Origin: Acidobacteriota bacterium
GTDB lineage: Bacteria > Acidobacteriota > Thermoanaerobaculia > Multivoradales > JAHZIX01
NCBI GenBank assembly: GCA_034211275.1
Contig: JAXHTF010000020.1
Coordinates: 1-59,465, forward strand
Length of the DNA: 59,465 bases
Direction: 5' to 3'
Positions within the stretch are counted from its first letter, which is position 1, and every line of letters starts with the position of its first letter. Made by a program: the position numbers and the translations under genes. A model generated the notes under the pieces. That model saw nothing but the letters and a program-made list of their open reading frames with translations. It was not told the DNA's origin and did not search any database. This document shows positions 8,865-16,117 of this stretch, in pieces.

Positions 8865-10199
8865 TCAGGCTCCCGAGGCGATGGGTTCCGACAGCGTTCC
8901 GTTCCCGAGGATAGCGCGATAGACCTCCAAGAGGTTCTCCGCCGCCGCATCGGCGCCGTGGAGGCGGCGAACCTCCCGCCGCCCGGACTCCGACAGCCGT
9001 CGCCGTAACTCCGGATCCTGCCGCAGCTCATCCAGCGCCGCCCCCACCGACTCCGCCGATTGGGACTCCACCAACACCCCACCGCCGGTGGTCTCCACAA
9101 GCTCCGGGAACGCCCCGTGCCGCGGCAACACCACCGGCACACCACTGGCCAGGGCCTCCAGGGCGAAGAGGCCCTTGGGCTCGTGATAGACCGTTGGCAC
9201 CGAGAGCACGTCCAGGCTATGGAGGAAGCTCACCTTGCCGGCGCGGTCCACCTCTCCCACATAGTCAAGGCATTCCGCCAGTCCCCACTCTCCCAGGCGC
9301 CGCCGCTGCTCTTCGAAGAAAGCCTCGTCCTTCGGTGCCAGATAGCCCGCCACCCGCAGCCGCACCGCGTCCTTCCCGGCCCGCTGCGCCAGCTCCCGAA
9401 AGCCCTCGACGGCGAGGCCGAAGCCCTTCTCCGGGCAGATGCGGGCCAGGTAGCCGACGGTGAACCGCCGGTCGCCGTCCTTCTCTGCATCAGGCTCCGG
9501 CGCCGGGAAATCCTCCAGGTTGAGCCCCAACGGCACCACCGACACCGCATCCTCCGCCAGCCCCATGAGCTTGGACATATGCCCGGCGTAGTAGCGGCTG
9601 TGGGCGACGAAGCCGTCCACGTCGCCGCGCTTCTCCTCCAGCAATTGCAGGGCTCGGCTGTGGTAGGGCTCGATGAGCTCGTCGAGGAAGAGATCCTCCC
9701 CCTGGAGGGAGCACACCACCGGCACACCCAGCTCCTCCCGCAGCCGATGGCCGAGGCCCAGGAAGAGGGAGTTCTGCAGGTGGATGATCTCCGGCTTCAA
9801 ATCCGTCGCCAGCCACTCCACCAGCTGCTCCAAGGCTTCGCGGGTGGGGCCGTGCTCTCCTTCCAGCACCGCCAGGGTCAGCTCCCCCAGCTCCTTGGCG
9901 TCGGCGGAGGAACCCAGCCGGCCGACCCAATCCAGCAGCCTGGGGCGGTCCAGCCATCGCCCCAGGGGCCGCAGGAGCTTCCCCAGCCGCGGCGCCCGCA
10001 CCGCCAGGTAGGTATTCACCGCGCCGAAAAAAACGCGGTCGATGCTGACGTTGGTCTCGTCGGTGCGCAGCGGCGTGTAGAGAGGCACCAGCACCGCGTC
10101 GTGGCCCTGCCGCTGGAGGGTGGAGGCCAGGGTGTTGTCGTGGATGCAGCTGCCGCAGTACATGCCCGCCGCTCCGCCGGAGAGAAACGCGATCTTCAT
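8865..10199 (-). CDS. Glycosyltransferase family 4
   Basis: A 444-residue GT-B enzyme. The N-terminal Rossmann half begins MKIAFLSGGAAGMYCGSC, and the C-terminal half contains the nucleotide-sugar site with GYLARICPEKGFGLAVEGF and the E-x7-E-like segment HEPKGLFALEALASGVPVV (GT4 retaining type). The N-terminal Gly-Met-Tyr-Cys-Gly-Ser-Cys stretch is a subgroup feature. It presumably adds a sugar to a lipid or cell-surface acceptor in the cytoplasm. The ATG at 10199 overlaps the stop of the symporter gene (ATGA), showing translational coupling. Donor and acceptor cannot be predicted. Confidence 0.88.
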   Translation of the reverse strand: MKIAFLSGGAAGMYCGSCIHDNTLASTLQRQGHDAVLVPLYTPLRTDETNVSIDRVFFGAVNTYLAVRAPRLGKLLRPLGRWLDRPRLLDWVGRLGSSADAKELGELTLAVLEGEHGPTREALEQLVEWLATDLKPEIIHLQNSLFLGLGHRLREELGVPVVCSLQGEDLFLDELIEPYHSRALQLLEEKRGDVDGFVAHSRYYAGHMSKLMGLAEDAVSVVPLGLNLEDFPAPEPDAEKDGDRRFTVGYLARICPEKGFGLAVEGFRELAQRAGKDAVRLRVAGYLAPKDEAFFEEQRRRLGEWGLAECLDYVGEVDRAGKVSFLHSLDVLSVPTVYHEPKGLFALEALASGVPVVLPRHGAFPELVETTGGGVLVESQSAESVGAALDELRQDPELRRRLSESGRREVRRLHGADAAAENLLEVYRAILGNGTLSEPIASGA

Positions 10200-11707
10200 C
10201 CTCTGCCTCCTTCGAAGCGGCTGGCTTCTGCCTCAGCGACACGGGATGGGTTGGGGAAGAAAGAGTCCACCTGTTCTTTGGGCGGCGGCGCCGAGAGCAG
10301 CGAGCCCACCACCATCGCCACCGCCGAGGCGGCGAACATCACCGCCACCGGCATCACGCCGGTACCGCCGACGGTGTACCCCGCCACCGAGCCGCCGCGC
10401 AGGAAGAGCAGCACCCAGGTTACCGCTACGGTGATCACCGCTGCCAGCGCTCCCGTGGCGGTGCTCTGGCGCCAATAGAGCGCCGCCACCACCACCGGCA
10501 GCAGCGCCGCGTACCCGCTGAAGCACCACACGCCGAGGCGGAAGATGGTGGGCGGCGTGACCAGGGAGATGAGATAGGTGACCAGCAGCAGCCCAAAGAC
10601 GAAACCCCGCCCCAAGAGCACCTGCCGACGCTCCGTCAGCCCGGGGAAACGGCGCCCCACCACGTCCTGGGTGAAGAGGGTGCTGAGGGAGAGCACCTGG
10701 GAATCCAGCGACGACATGATGGCGGCGAAGACCCCCGCGGTGAGCAGCCCCGCCAACGCCGCCGGCGCGTGACGGCCGATCATCGCCACCAGCACGCCGC
10801 TGGTCTCCGGCCCGGTGAGTCCCGGCAGATCCCCCGCGGCGATCACCCCCACCAAGACGCTGGGGATCCACACCGCCGCCACGCAGAGCGGATAGGCGAT
10901 GACCGGCAGCTTGAAGGAGCTCGAGCTCTTGGCCGACAGCCAATGCTGGAAGATGTGGGGGAACATGCCCACGGACAGGGGAACGAAGGTGTAGGTCAGC
11001 AGCGTCCATGGCGACAGCGCCTCGCCACGGATGAGCAACTGCGGTGCAGTCTCCGCCACTGTCGCCAGCGCCGCCGACAGCCCCCCCAGATCCTTCACGA
11101 TGAGCACCGACGCCACCCCACCCAGGGTCATGAAGACGAGGGTCTGAAAAGTATTGACCCAGCTCGTCCCCCGCAGCCCTCCGTAGCTGACATAGAGCGC
11201 CACCACCCCGGTAATTACCAGCCCACCGACCCAGCTGGGGATGGCCCCGCCGGAAATCTGCCGGATCGCCACTCCCCCACCGAGGATGCCGATGAGCAGA
11301 TACGGAATCAGAAAGCCCACCAGCAGGACGAAAAGCAGCAGCCCCAGCGTCGGCGAGCCGTACCGCCGCACGAAGAATTGCACCTGGGTCTGGAACCCCA
11401 GGCGCTTGCCCACCGCCCACAGCCGGGTACCCACGAAGAGAAAGACCAACGGCACCATCAACGCCGACGACGACGCCATGAGCCCGAAGACCAAAATCCC
11501 CCGCCGGTGGGCCTCCGCCGACGCCCCCAGCAGCGAGAACGCCGTCATGTGAGTCCCAAAAAGGGACATGAGCAGGATGAACGGCCCGATAGTGCGGGTG
11601 GCGAGGAAGAAATCCTCTCCGGTCCCTCGGAAGAGCCGATGGCTGGCCAGCCCGATGGAGATCACCAGCAGCAGGTAGGCGGAAAGAATCCCCAGAGTCA
11701 ACGTCAA
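10196..11707 (-). CDS. Sodium:solute symporter (SSS family)
   Basis: A 503-residue inner-membrane protein with about 13 hydrophobic helices. It begins LTLTLGILSAYLLLVISIGL and includes the glycine/serine-rich GTHMTAFSLLGASAEAHRRG segment and SLDSQVLSLSTLFTQDV, both typical of the SSS superfamily (TC 2.A.21). The start is a TTG at 11707 that overlaps the stop of the DUF3311-like gene in a TTGA junction. The longer frame from 11794 would put a glycine-rich stretch before the first helix and lie inside the upstream gene, so I reject it. SSS carriers next to a DUF3311 protein are a recurring arrangement. The substrate (often an organic acid, sugar or vitamin) is not visible. Confidence 0.9.
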   Translation of the reverse strand: MTLTLGILSAYLLLVISIGLASHRLFRGTGEDFFLATRTIGPFILLMSLFGTHMTAFSLLGASAEAHRRGILVFGLMASSSALMVPLVFLFVGTRLWAVGKRLGFQTQVQFFVRRYGSPTLGLLLFVLLVGFLIPYLLIGILGGGVAIRQISGGAIPSWVGGLVITGVVALYVSYGGLRGTSWVNTFQTLVFMTLGGVASVLIVKDLGGLSAALATVAETAPQLLIRGEALSPWTLLTYTFVPLSVGMFPHIFQHWLSAKSSSSFKLPVIAYPLCVAAVWIPSVLVGVIAAGDLPGLTGPETSGVLVAMIGRHAPAALAGLLTAGVFAAIMSSLDSQVLSLSTLFTQDVVGRRFPGLTERRQVLLGRGFVFGLLLVTYLISLVTPPTIFRLGVWCFSGYAALLPVVVAALYWRQSTATGALAAVITVAVTWVLLFLRGGSVAGYTVGGTGVMPVAVMFAASAVAMVVGSLLSAPPPKEQVDSFFPNPSRVAEAEASRFEGGRG

Positions 11708-11916
11708 ACCCCGTCCTCCCCATCCCCCAACGGATCCTCCCCCGGCCAAGCCCACCGCACCACCGCCGCCAACAACGCCGCCGCTACCAGGCAATACACC
11801 AGGTGGTACAACAACCCCACCGGCAACCCGGCCACAAACCGGCCGTCATCCCACAGCCACAGGTCATTGTGCAGCAAATACAGCACCGCCAGCGCGGCGT
11901 AGAGCCATTTCTTCAC
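11704..11916 (-). CDS. Small membrane protein, DUF3311-like
   Basis: A 70-residue protein with two hydrophobic helices around HNDLWLWDDGRFVAGLPVG, the pattern of DUF3311 proteins, which are encoded just before sodium:solute symporters and may be small accessory subunits. It starts with GTG at 11916; AGGA lies about 10 nt upstream. It overlaps the symporter by 4 nt and is the first gene of the operon running down to 4125. Confidence 0.75.
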   Translation of the reverse strand: MKKWLYAALAVLYLLHNDLWLWDDGRFVAGLPVGLLYHLVYCLVAAALLAAVVRWAWPGEDPLGDGEDGV

Positions 11917-12015
11917 GACGTAGAATTCCTCCCCGAGCGGCCAAGCGCCCGCCCAATCCTACGTCATGGCCGCAAAGAGGTTGCCCTCGTGCCCAGGGGT
12001 CCTTCCACGAGGCGA

Positions 12016-12364
12016 ACCAACAAGTGGGTACCACCTATCGTCGAGCCTCACGATTCCACTCCCCACCGCCCTATTCCCGACGCCCCGAAGGCCACCAACA
12101 GTGTGCGCGAAGCCGGGATCCCCGAGGATGGCCGGTCCGCCGGCCACCCGCAGGGACCCCGGCGGAGCGAGCGAGCACACCCGCCCCTCTCCTCGACCAA
12201 CAAGTGGGTGCCACCTAGCTAAGTCGTTGAAAAATATGGCACCAACAAGTGGGTACCACCCGTTGTTGATGGCGTCTCCAAGCACAGTAGGACGATGCCC
12301 CCAACGATTCCGGAGCCGGCCGGAGGCCGGCGCTCCCAGGGAAAACCAACAAGTGGGTACCACC
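12016..12364. repeat. Array of four 20-bp repeats (ACCAACAAGTGGGTACCACC)
   Basis: Copies lie at 12016-12035, 12196-12215 (one mismatch), 12241-12260 and 12345-12364, all in the same orientation. Gaps between starts are 180, 45 and 104 nt, so this is not a CRISPR-like regular array. A fifth copy is at 13264-13283, beyond the antitoxin-like gene. Confidence 0.9.
12312..12341. repeat. REP-like palindrome next to a 20-bp repeat
   Basis: The arms are AGCCGGC and GCCGGCGCT, with the tail CCCAGGGA. It ends 3 bp before the 20-bp repeat copy at 12345, forming a composite unit that recurs at 13219-13283. Confidence 0.75.
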
Positions 12365-12399
12365 CGTGGGATCTCGCCTCTGGAGAACCGGGAATCAAG

Positions 12400-13140
12400 T
12401 CAGAAGAACGATTCTGCCGTCTCTAGCCGGGCTGCTTCTACAACGGCTTCGGCCTCCGACTCCAGCAGATCCACCGGACGCCGGCCGTCCAGCCAGCCAC
12501 TGGGGCCGGTGAACCATAGGGCCATGGCCCAGGGAGACACGCCCGAACCTTCGAAGATTCCCAGCACGTCTTCAATGACCGTCAGAGGCTGGCCGTCGGT
12601 GTCGAATTGGAAGCCCGGCCAGAGCTGTTGGCCTCGGTGGGGCACGGTGAAGACTCGGCCTTCCTGCTTCCATCGGTTGGCCAGTGCGGCGCGATTCTTG
12701 GCCGTGGAACCCGCCAGATCCGCCACCTGCGCGCTCGAGAACAGGCCGAACTCCTGCGCCAGCTCGACTCGGGCGACGGCGCTTCGGCGGGCCTGTGCCA
12801 GGGCGGTGAGGCTGGGGACCTGGAGGTCCGGGGTCAGTGCCTCGATCAGACGATCCAGGACCGCAGGACCAGCCCTGCCGACGGGCGCTTCTGCCCCATA
12901 GACTGCAGCCGGTTCTGCCACTTCACCGGCAGCCTCAGACTCCCCCTCCTCCCAAAGAGCTGCAGGAGCTTTCGCCCGTCCTCGCCCACTGGAGTAGCGC
13001 GCCAGAAATCGTGCTCCGTCTCCGGACACCACGACCGCCGGAGCCACCGGATCGAGCTCAGGATGATCCTTCGCCAACCGGCGGCACTCGTCCGGGGACA
13101 GCTCGGCCATGGAAAAGTTCGAGGGGTCTAGTCGATTCAT
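12400..13140 (-). CDS. Orphan antitoxin-like protein (Xre/MbcA/ParS toxin-binding type)
   Basis: A 246-residue cytoplasmic protein. The N-terminal half is low in motifs and contains a P/A/E-rich linker. The middle has a helical segment (LFSSAQVADLAGSTAKNRAA) that reads like a helix-turn-helix, followed by VFTVPHRGQQLWPGFQFD. The C-terminus, GVSPWAMALWFTGPSGWLDG with RRPVDLL, is the pattern of Xre/MbcA/ParS toxin-binding (DUF2384-like) antitoxins. These normally pair with a RES-domain toxin encoded just downstream, but none is present: both flanks are repeats. I prefer ATG 13140 over the GTG at 13164 because the latter has no ribosome binding site. It may be a remnant of a toxin-antitoxin cassette or a stand-alone regulator. 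Confidence 0.6.
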   Translation of the reverse strand: MNRLDPSNFSMAELSPDECRRLAKDHPELDPVAPAVVVSGDGARFLARYSSGRGRAKAPAALWEEGESEAAGEVAEPAAVYGAEAPVGRAGPAVLDRLIEALTPDLQVPSLTALAQARRSAVARVELAQEFGLFSSAQVADLAGSTAKNRAALANRWKQEGRVFTVPHRGQQLWPGFQFDTDGQPLTVIEDVLGIFEGSGVSPWAMALWFTGPSGWLDGRRPVDLLESEAEAVVEAARLETAESFF

Positions 13141-13179
13141 GATCACGGGGCCTTTCTGAGTCACGCTTAGTGATGGAAA

Positions 13180-13187
13180 TGATCATA
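13180..13187 (-). promoter_or_regulatory. Possible -10 element and operator of the antitoxin-like gene
   Basis: On the minus strand TATGAT (13187-13182) resembles a -10 hexamer about 40 nt before the ATG, and it overlaps the 8-bp palindrome ATGATCAT. Antitoxins of this type usually repress their own promoters. No good -35 is visible, so this is tentative. Confidence 0.25.
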
Positions 13188-13218
13188 CCACATACTCATC
13201 CCCTGCATCACCTGACCC

Positions 13219-13248
13219 AGAGCCGGCTGGAAGCCGGCGCTCCCAGGG
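13219..13248. repeat. REP-like palindrome
   Basis: The palindrome is AGCCGGC-TGGAA-GCCGGCGCT followed by CCCAGGGA, in the same orientation as the copy at 12312, again just before a 20-bp repeat (13264). Confidence 0.75.
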
Positions 13249-13263
13249 AGCCGTCTCTCAGAA

Positions 13264-13283
13264 ACCAACAAGTGGGTACCACC
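13264..13283. repeat. 20-bp repeat, fifth copy
   Basis: A perfect copy of ACCAACAAGTGGGTACCACC between the antitoxin-like gene and the end of the flavoprotein gene. It has the same orientation as the four copies at 12016-12364, so the antitoxin-like gene is bracketed by the repeat. Confidence 0.9.
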
Positions 13284-13368
13284 CCTGGAAGAGCATCCCA
13301 AAGACGCACCTCTCCTCAGCCCCGGGATCGACCCGAGGCGAGGAAGAGGACTTAGCTTGGGAGGAGGC

Positions 13369-14643
13369 TCAGGCCCAGGAGACCGGCAGCTTGGCCATCT
13401 CCGCCATGGGCTTGAAGAGGTCGTCGACGCCGTCGCGGAAAACGTTGCCGATGAGGATGTGCACCAGGTCTTCGCGGTGCTCGGGGTGGCGTTCTAGGAA
13501 TTGGGCGAAGCTGAAATCGCGGTCGTAGAAGGCGTAGACCAGCTTGCGGATGGCTTCCATGCCGCGTAGGAACTCCGCCTCGAAGGTGCCCAGGCGCTGG
13601 GCGGAGAGGTCGCCGGCTTCGAGGGCCTGGTGGATGGCGTCGGCCGCCATCTCGCCGGATTTGAGGGCCAGGAAGACGCCGGAGGAGTAGAGCGGGTCGA
13701 CGAAGCCGTAGGCGTCGCCCACCAGCACCCAGCCGTCGCCGGCGCGCTGCTTGGCCTTGTAGGTGAAGTCCCGCAGCACCTGCACCGGCCGCGTTTGCTG
13801 CGCCGCCGCCAGCCGCGGCAGCAGGCCGGGGCATTGGAGCAGCTCTTCCTCGAAGACTTCCTGGGGCGGACGCTTCGGGGGCCGAACCAAATAGTCTTGG
13901 GGACCGACCACCCCGACGCTCACCGTGTCGTCGGGCTGGGGGATGTACCAAAACCAGGTCTTCTGATGCTGGGTGTGCATGATCAGCGTGGCCCCTTCGT
14001 CCCGGCCCTCGTCCCGCTGACCGCCCTTGAAATACGTGTAGATCGAGGCGTTGCGCAGCTTCGGATCGTCCTCCTGGAGGCCCAGCCGTCGGGAGATCAT
14101 GGCGCTCTGGCCAGAGGCGTCCACCACCACCTTCGAGGCCAGATCCGTGGTACTGCCGTCTTCGGTGCGCACCCGTACTCCCACCGCCTTCTGTGAGCCG
14201 TTCTCGCCCTCCGCAAAGAGCACTTCCCGCACGTTCACCCCATGATGCACCTCGACGCCGTGGGCGCGGGCGTTCTCCACCATCATGTGGTCGAACTCGC
14301 TGCGCACTACCTGCCAGGTCTGGGGGTGGTCGGCGCAGGAGACGTCGGAGAAATAGAACGGCGAGGAAGCCTTGCCGTTCCGGGAGAAGAATTGCACGCT
14401 GTACTTCTTGGGGAAATGACTCTCCTGCAGCCGGTCGATCATCCCCAAGCGCTCCAGGGTGTCCCAACAGGCGGGCATCAGCGACTCGCCCACCTTGTGG
14501 CGGGGGAATTGGTCCCGTTCCAGCAGCAGCACCCGGTGACCGGCCTGGGCGATCAGCGTTGCCGCGGTGGCACCGGCGGGGCCGCCGCCGATGACGATGG
14601 TGTCGTATTCGCTGTGATCAAAAACGCTCTCTGGCGAAGTCAT
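13369..14643 (-). CDS. FAD-dependent oxidoreductase, flavin-dependent halogenase-like
   Basis: A 424-residue flavoprotein. GGGPAG (residues 19-24) is the FAD-binding dinucleotide motif. HKVGESLMP (49-57) and GDAYGFVDPLYSSGVFLALK are family motifs of the tryptophan-halogenase/geranylgeranyl-reductase group. WFWYIP (230-235) fits the WxWxIP signature that separates flavin-dependent halogenases from monooxygenases, and lysines 79-80 (FPKKYSVQFF) lie where halogenases carry the catalytic lysine. Known relatives halogenate or oxidise aromatic or carrier-bound substrates using FADH2 from a separate reductase, and none is encoded here. It is the last gene of the 26423-13369 operon, overlapping the propeller lipoprotein gene by ATGA. 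It is cytosolic by sequence. Halogenation is an inference; simple oxygenation or reduction is possible. Confidence 0.8.
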   Translation of the reverse strand: MTSPESVFDHSEYDTIVIGGGPAGATAATLIAQAGHRVLLLERDQFPRHKVGESLMPACWDTLERLGMIDRLQESHFPKKYSVQFFSRNGKASSPFYFSDVSCADHPQTWQVVRSEFDHMMVENARAHGVEVHHGVNVREVLFAEGENGSQKAVGVRVRTEDGSTTDLASKVVVDASGQSAMISRRLGLQEDDPKLRNASIYTYFKGGQRDEGRDEGATLIMHTQHQKTWFWYIPQPDDTVSVGVVGPQDYLVRPPKRPPQEVFEEELLQCPGLLPRLAAAQQTRPVQVLRDFTYKAKQRAGDGWVLVGDAYGFVDPLYSSGVFLALKSGEMAADAIHQALEAGDLSAQRLGTFEAEFLRGMEAIRKLVYAFYDRDFSFAQFLERHPEHREDLVHILIGNVFRDGVDDLFKPMAEMAKLPVSWA

Positions 14644-15986
14644 GATCCCTCCGGCGCATTCAACGGCGCCACCCGCAGGCTCAGCAGAGTCTCTCCATCG
14701 CGTAGGAAGAGCCGGCCGTCCACCAACGTCGGCATCGTCCAGCATTTGTCTCCCAGCACGTCGACGCTGGAGATCTCCCGGTATTCGTCGGGGTTGATCT
14801 CCACCAGCGCCAGCCGGCAGTTCTCCCCCAACACCACGAGGTGGTTCTTGGTCGCCAGCAGCGAGCCGTGTTGGAAGCCGCGCTGTCGCCACACGTCCTC
14901 GCCGGTGTTCAGGTCCACCGCCTTGAGGATCGAGTTGTCGAAGCCGTAGATGCGGTCCCCCACCACCACCGACGAGCTGAACTGATTCTTCAGCCGCCGA
15001 CTGCTCCACACTTCCCGGGTCTCCAGCGAGCCGCCTTCGCCAGCGACAATCTCCAGCAGAGCGGCACCGGTGTCGTAGCCGGAGGAGACCAAGAGCCGGT
15101 TGGGCGGCAGGAAGATGGGGGTGGCGGCGTTGACGTCGTAGGAGGTCTTCCAGGGGCGGCGCCAGAGCTGCTCGCCGGTGGCGGGATCCACCGCCAGTAG
15201 CTGGCTGGCGGTGAAGAAGACCGCCTGGCGCCGGCCCGCGGCCTCGAAGATCACCGGCTGGGAGTATCCGGCGCCGTCGCTGCCGGTGGACCATTTCAGA
15301 CCGCCGGTCTTGCGGTCGAGGCCGACAACGCTGTAGTCGTCCCGGCCGCCGACGTCCACCAGCAGCACGTCCCCGTCCACCATCGGCTGGGTCGACACAC
15401 CCCAGCTCGGGCTACGGGCACCGAAGGCTTCTTTCAGGTTCTTGCTCCACACCACCGAGCCGTCCTCCGCCTTCAGAGCGTCGAGCTGCCCGGAGGCGCT
15501 GAGGGCGTAGACCACGCCGTCCACCACCGTCGGGGTCGAACGCGGGCCGTCCCCTTGGCGGTCACGGTATTCCTTGTCCAGGCGGTGGCGCCAGAGCTCT
15601 TCGCCGGTGGCGGCGCTGAAGGCACCGGCCCATTGCGAGTCCCCCTGGTTGAAGAGGGTGAAGAGCCGGTTGTCAACGATGGCCAGTCCCGAGTACCCGG
15701 GCCCTAGGGGCCGGCTCCAAATCTCCGGCGGTCCGCCTTCCGGCCATGGCGCCGGCAGGGTCACGTCGGCCACCACCCCGTCGGCAGCGGCGCCTCGATA
15801 GGCCGGCCAGGAGCCCTCCACCGGCGAAGCGTCCGCCGCCGGCCCGGGCTGCGCGGGAGTCCCCGCCGGTACTTCGGCGGTGGTCTCTCCACCGCTGCCG
15901 CAGGCGAAGAGGCCCAAAGCGGTCAGCAGCACCAAGGAGCTGAGCTGGAGACGGGAGGAAGAATCTTTGGAGTCGAGAAGCATCAT
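14640..15986 (-). CDS. PQQ-type beta-propeller lipoprotein
   Basis: A 448-residue exported lipoprotein. The hydrophobic signal segment ends in LFAC (Cys29 from this start), a lipobox, followed by an acidic/proline-rich tether. The rest is a beta-propeller of the PQQ-like/BamB type, with blade-end docking motifs such as AFSAATGEELW, AVDPATGEQLW and AVDLNTGEDVW. Such propellers act as scaffolds or, in quinoproteins, as enzymes; no vicinal cysteine pair of the quinoprotein dehydrogenases is present, so a structural or binding role is likelier. ATG 15986 is chosen because GGAG lies 6 nt upstream. It is the eighth of nine operon genes, after a 131-nt gap, and overlaps the flavoprotein gene by 4 nt. 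Confidence 0.85.
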   Translation of the reverse strand: MMLLDSKDSSSRLQLSSLVLLTALGLFACGSGGETTAEVPAGTPAQPGPAADASPVEGSWPAYRGAAADGVVADVTLPAPWPEGGPPEIWSRPLGPGYSGLAIVDNRLFTLFNQGDSQWAGAFSAATGEELWRHRLDKEYRDRQGDGPRSTPTVVDGVVYALSASGQLDALKAEDGSVVWSKNLKEAFGARSPSWGVSTQPMVDGDVLLVDVGGRDDYSVVGLDRKTGGLKWSTGSDGAGYSQPVIFEAAGRRQAVFFTASQLLAVDPATGEQLWRRPWKTSYDVNAATPIFLPPNRLLVSSGYDTGAALLEIVAGEGGSLETREVWSSRRLKNQFSSSVVVGDRIYGFDNSILKAVDLNTGEDVWRQRGFQHGSLLATKNHLVVLGENCRLALVEINPDEYREISSVDVLGDKCWTMPTLVDGRLFLRDGETLLSLRVAPLNAPEGS

Positions 15987-16117
15987 GGTGGTCTCCACTG
16001 AAAGGTCGAGTGGACGGTTACGGTAAAAACTTCGCTGCCGCGGCGTCTCTAGATGTCAGGGCTCGAGGCTCGGGTCTGAGGACCTATCGATGACGAGCTT
16101 CGATCGCGCTCGCGGGC

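Larger units (their letters stand above)
11917..12399. other. Repeat-rich intergenic island without genes
   Basis: There is no credible coding sequence here; the short open frames simply translate the repeats. The stretch holds four copies of ACCAACAAGTGGGTACCACC and one REP-like palindrome, annotated separately. The operon promoter for the DUF3311-symporter genes should lie near 11920-12000, but I cannot pick out a clear motif. Confidence 0.7.

Noticed and set aside
11708-11794. N-terminal extension of the sodium:solute symporter
   Set aside because: It is glycine-rich, lies inside the DUF3311-like gene, and a TTGA overlap start at 11707 explains the junction better.
12016-12364. Repeat array considered as a CRISPR
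   Set aside because: Repeats are 20 bp with gaps of 180, 45 and 104 nt between starts, and spacers contain other repeats; there are no cas genes.
14644-15294. Upstream extension of the halogenase-like open frame
   Set aside because: This part is an out-of-frame shadow of the propeller lipoprotein gene; the ATGA overlap at 14643 sets the true start.
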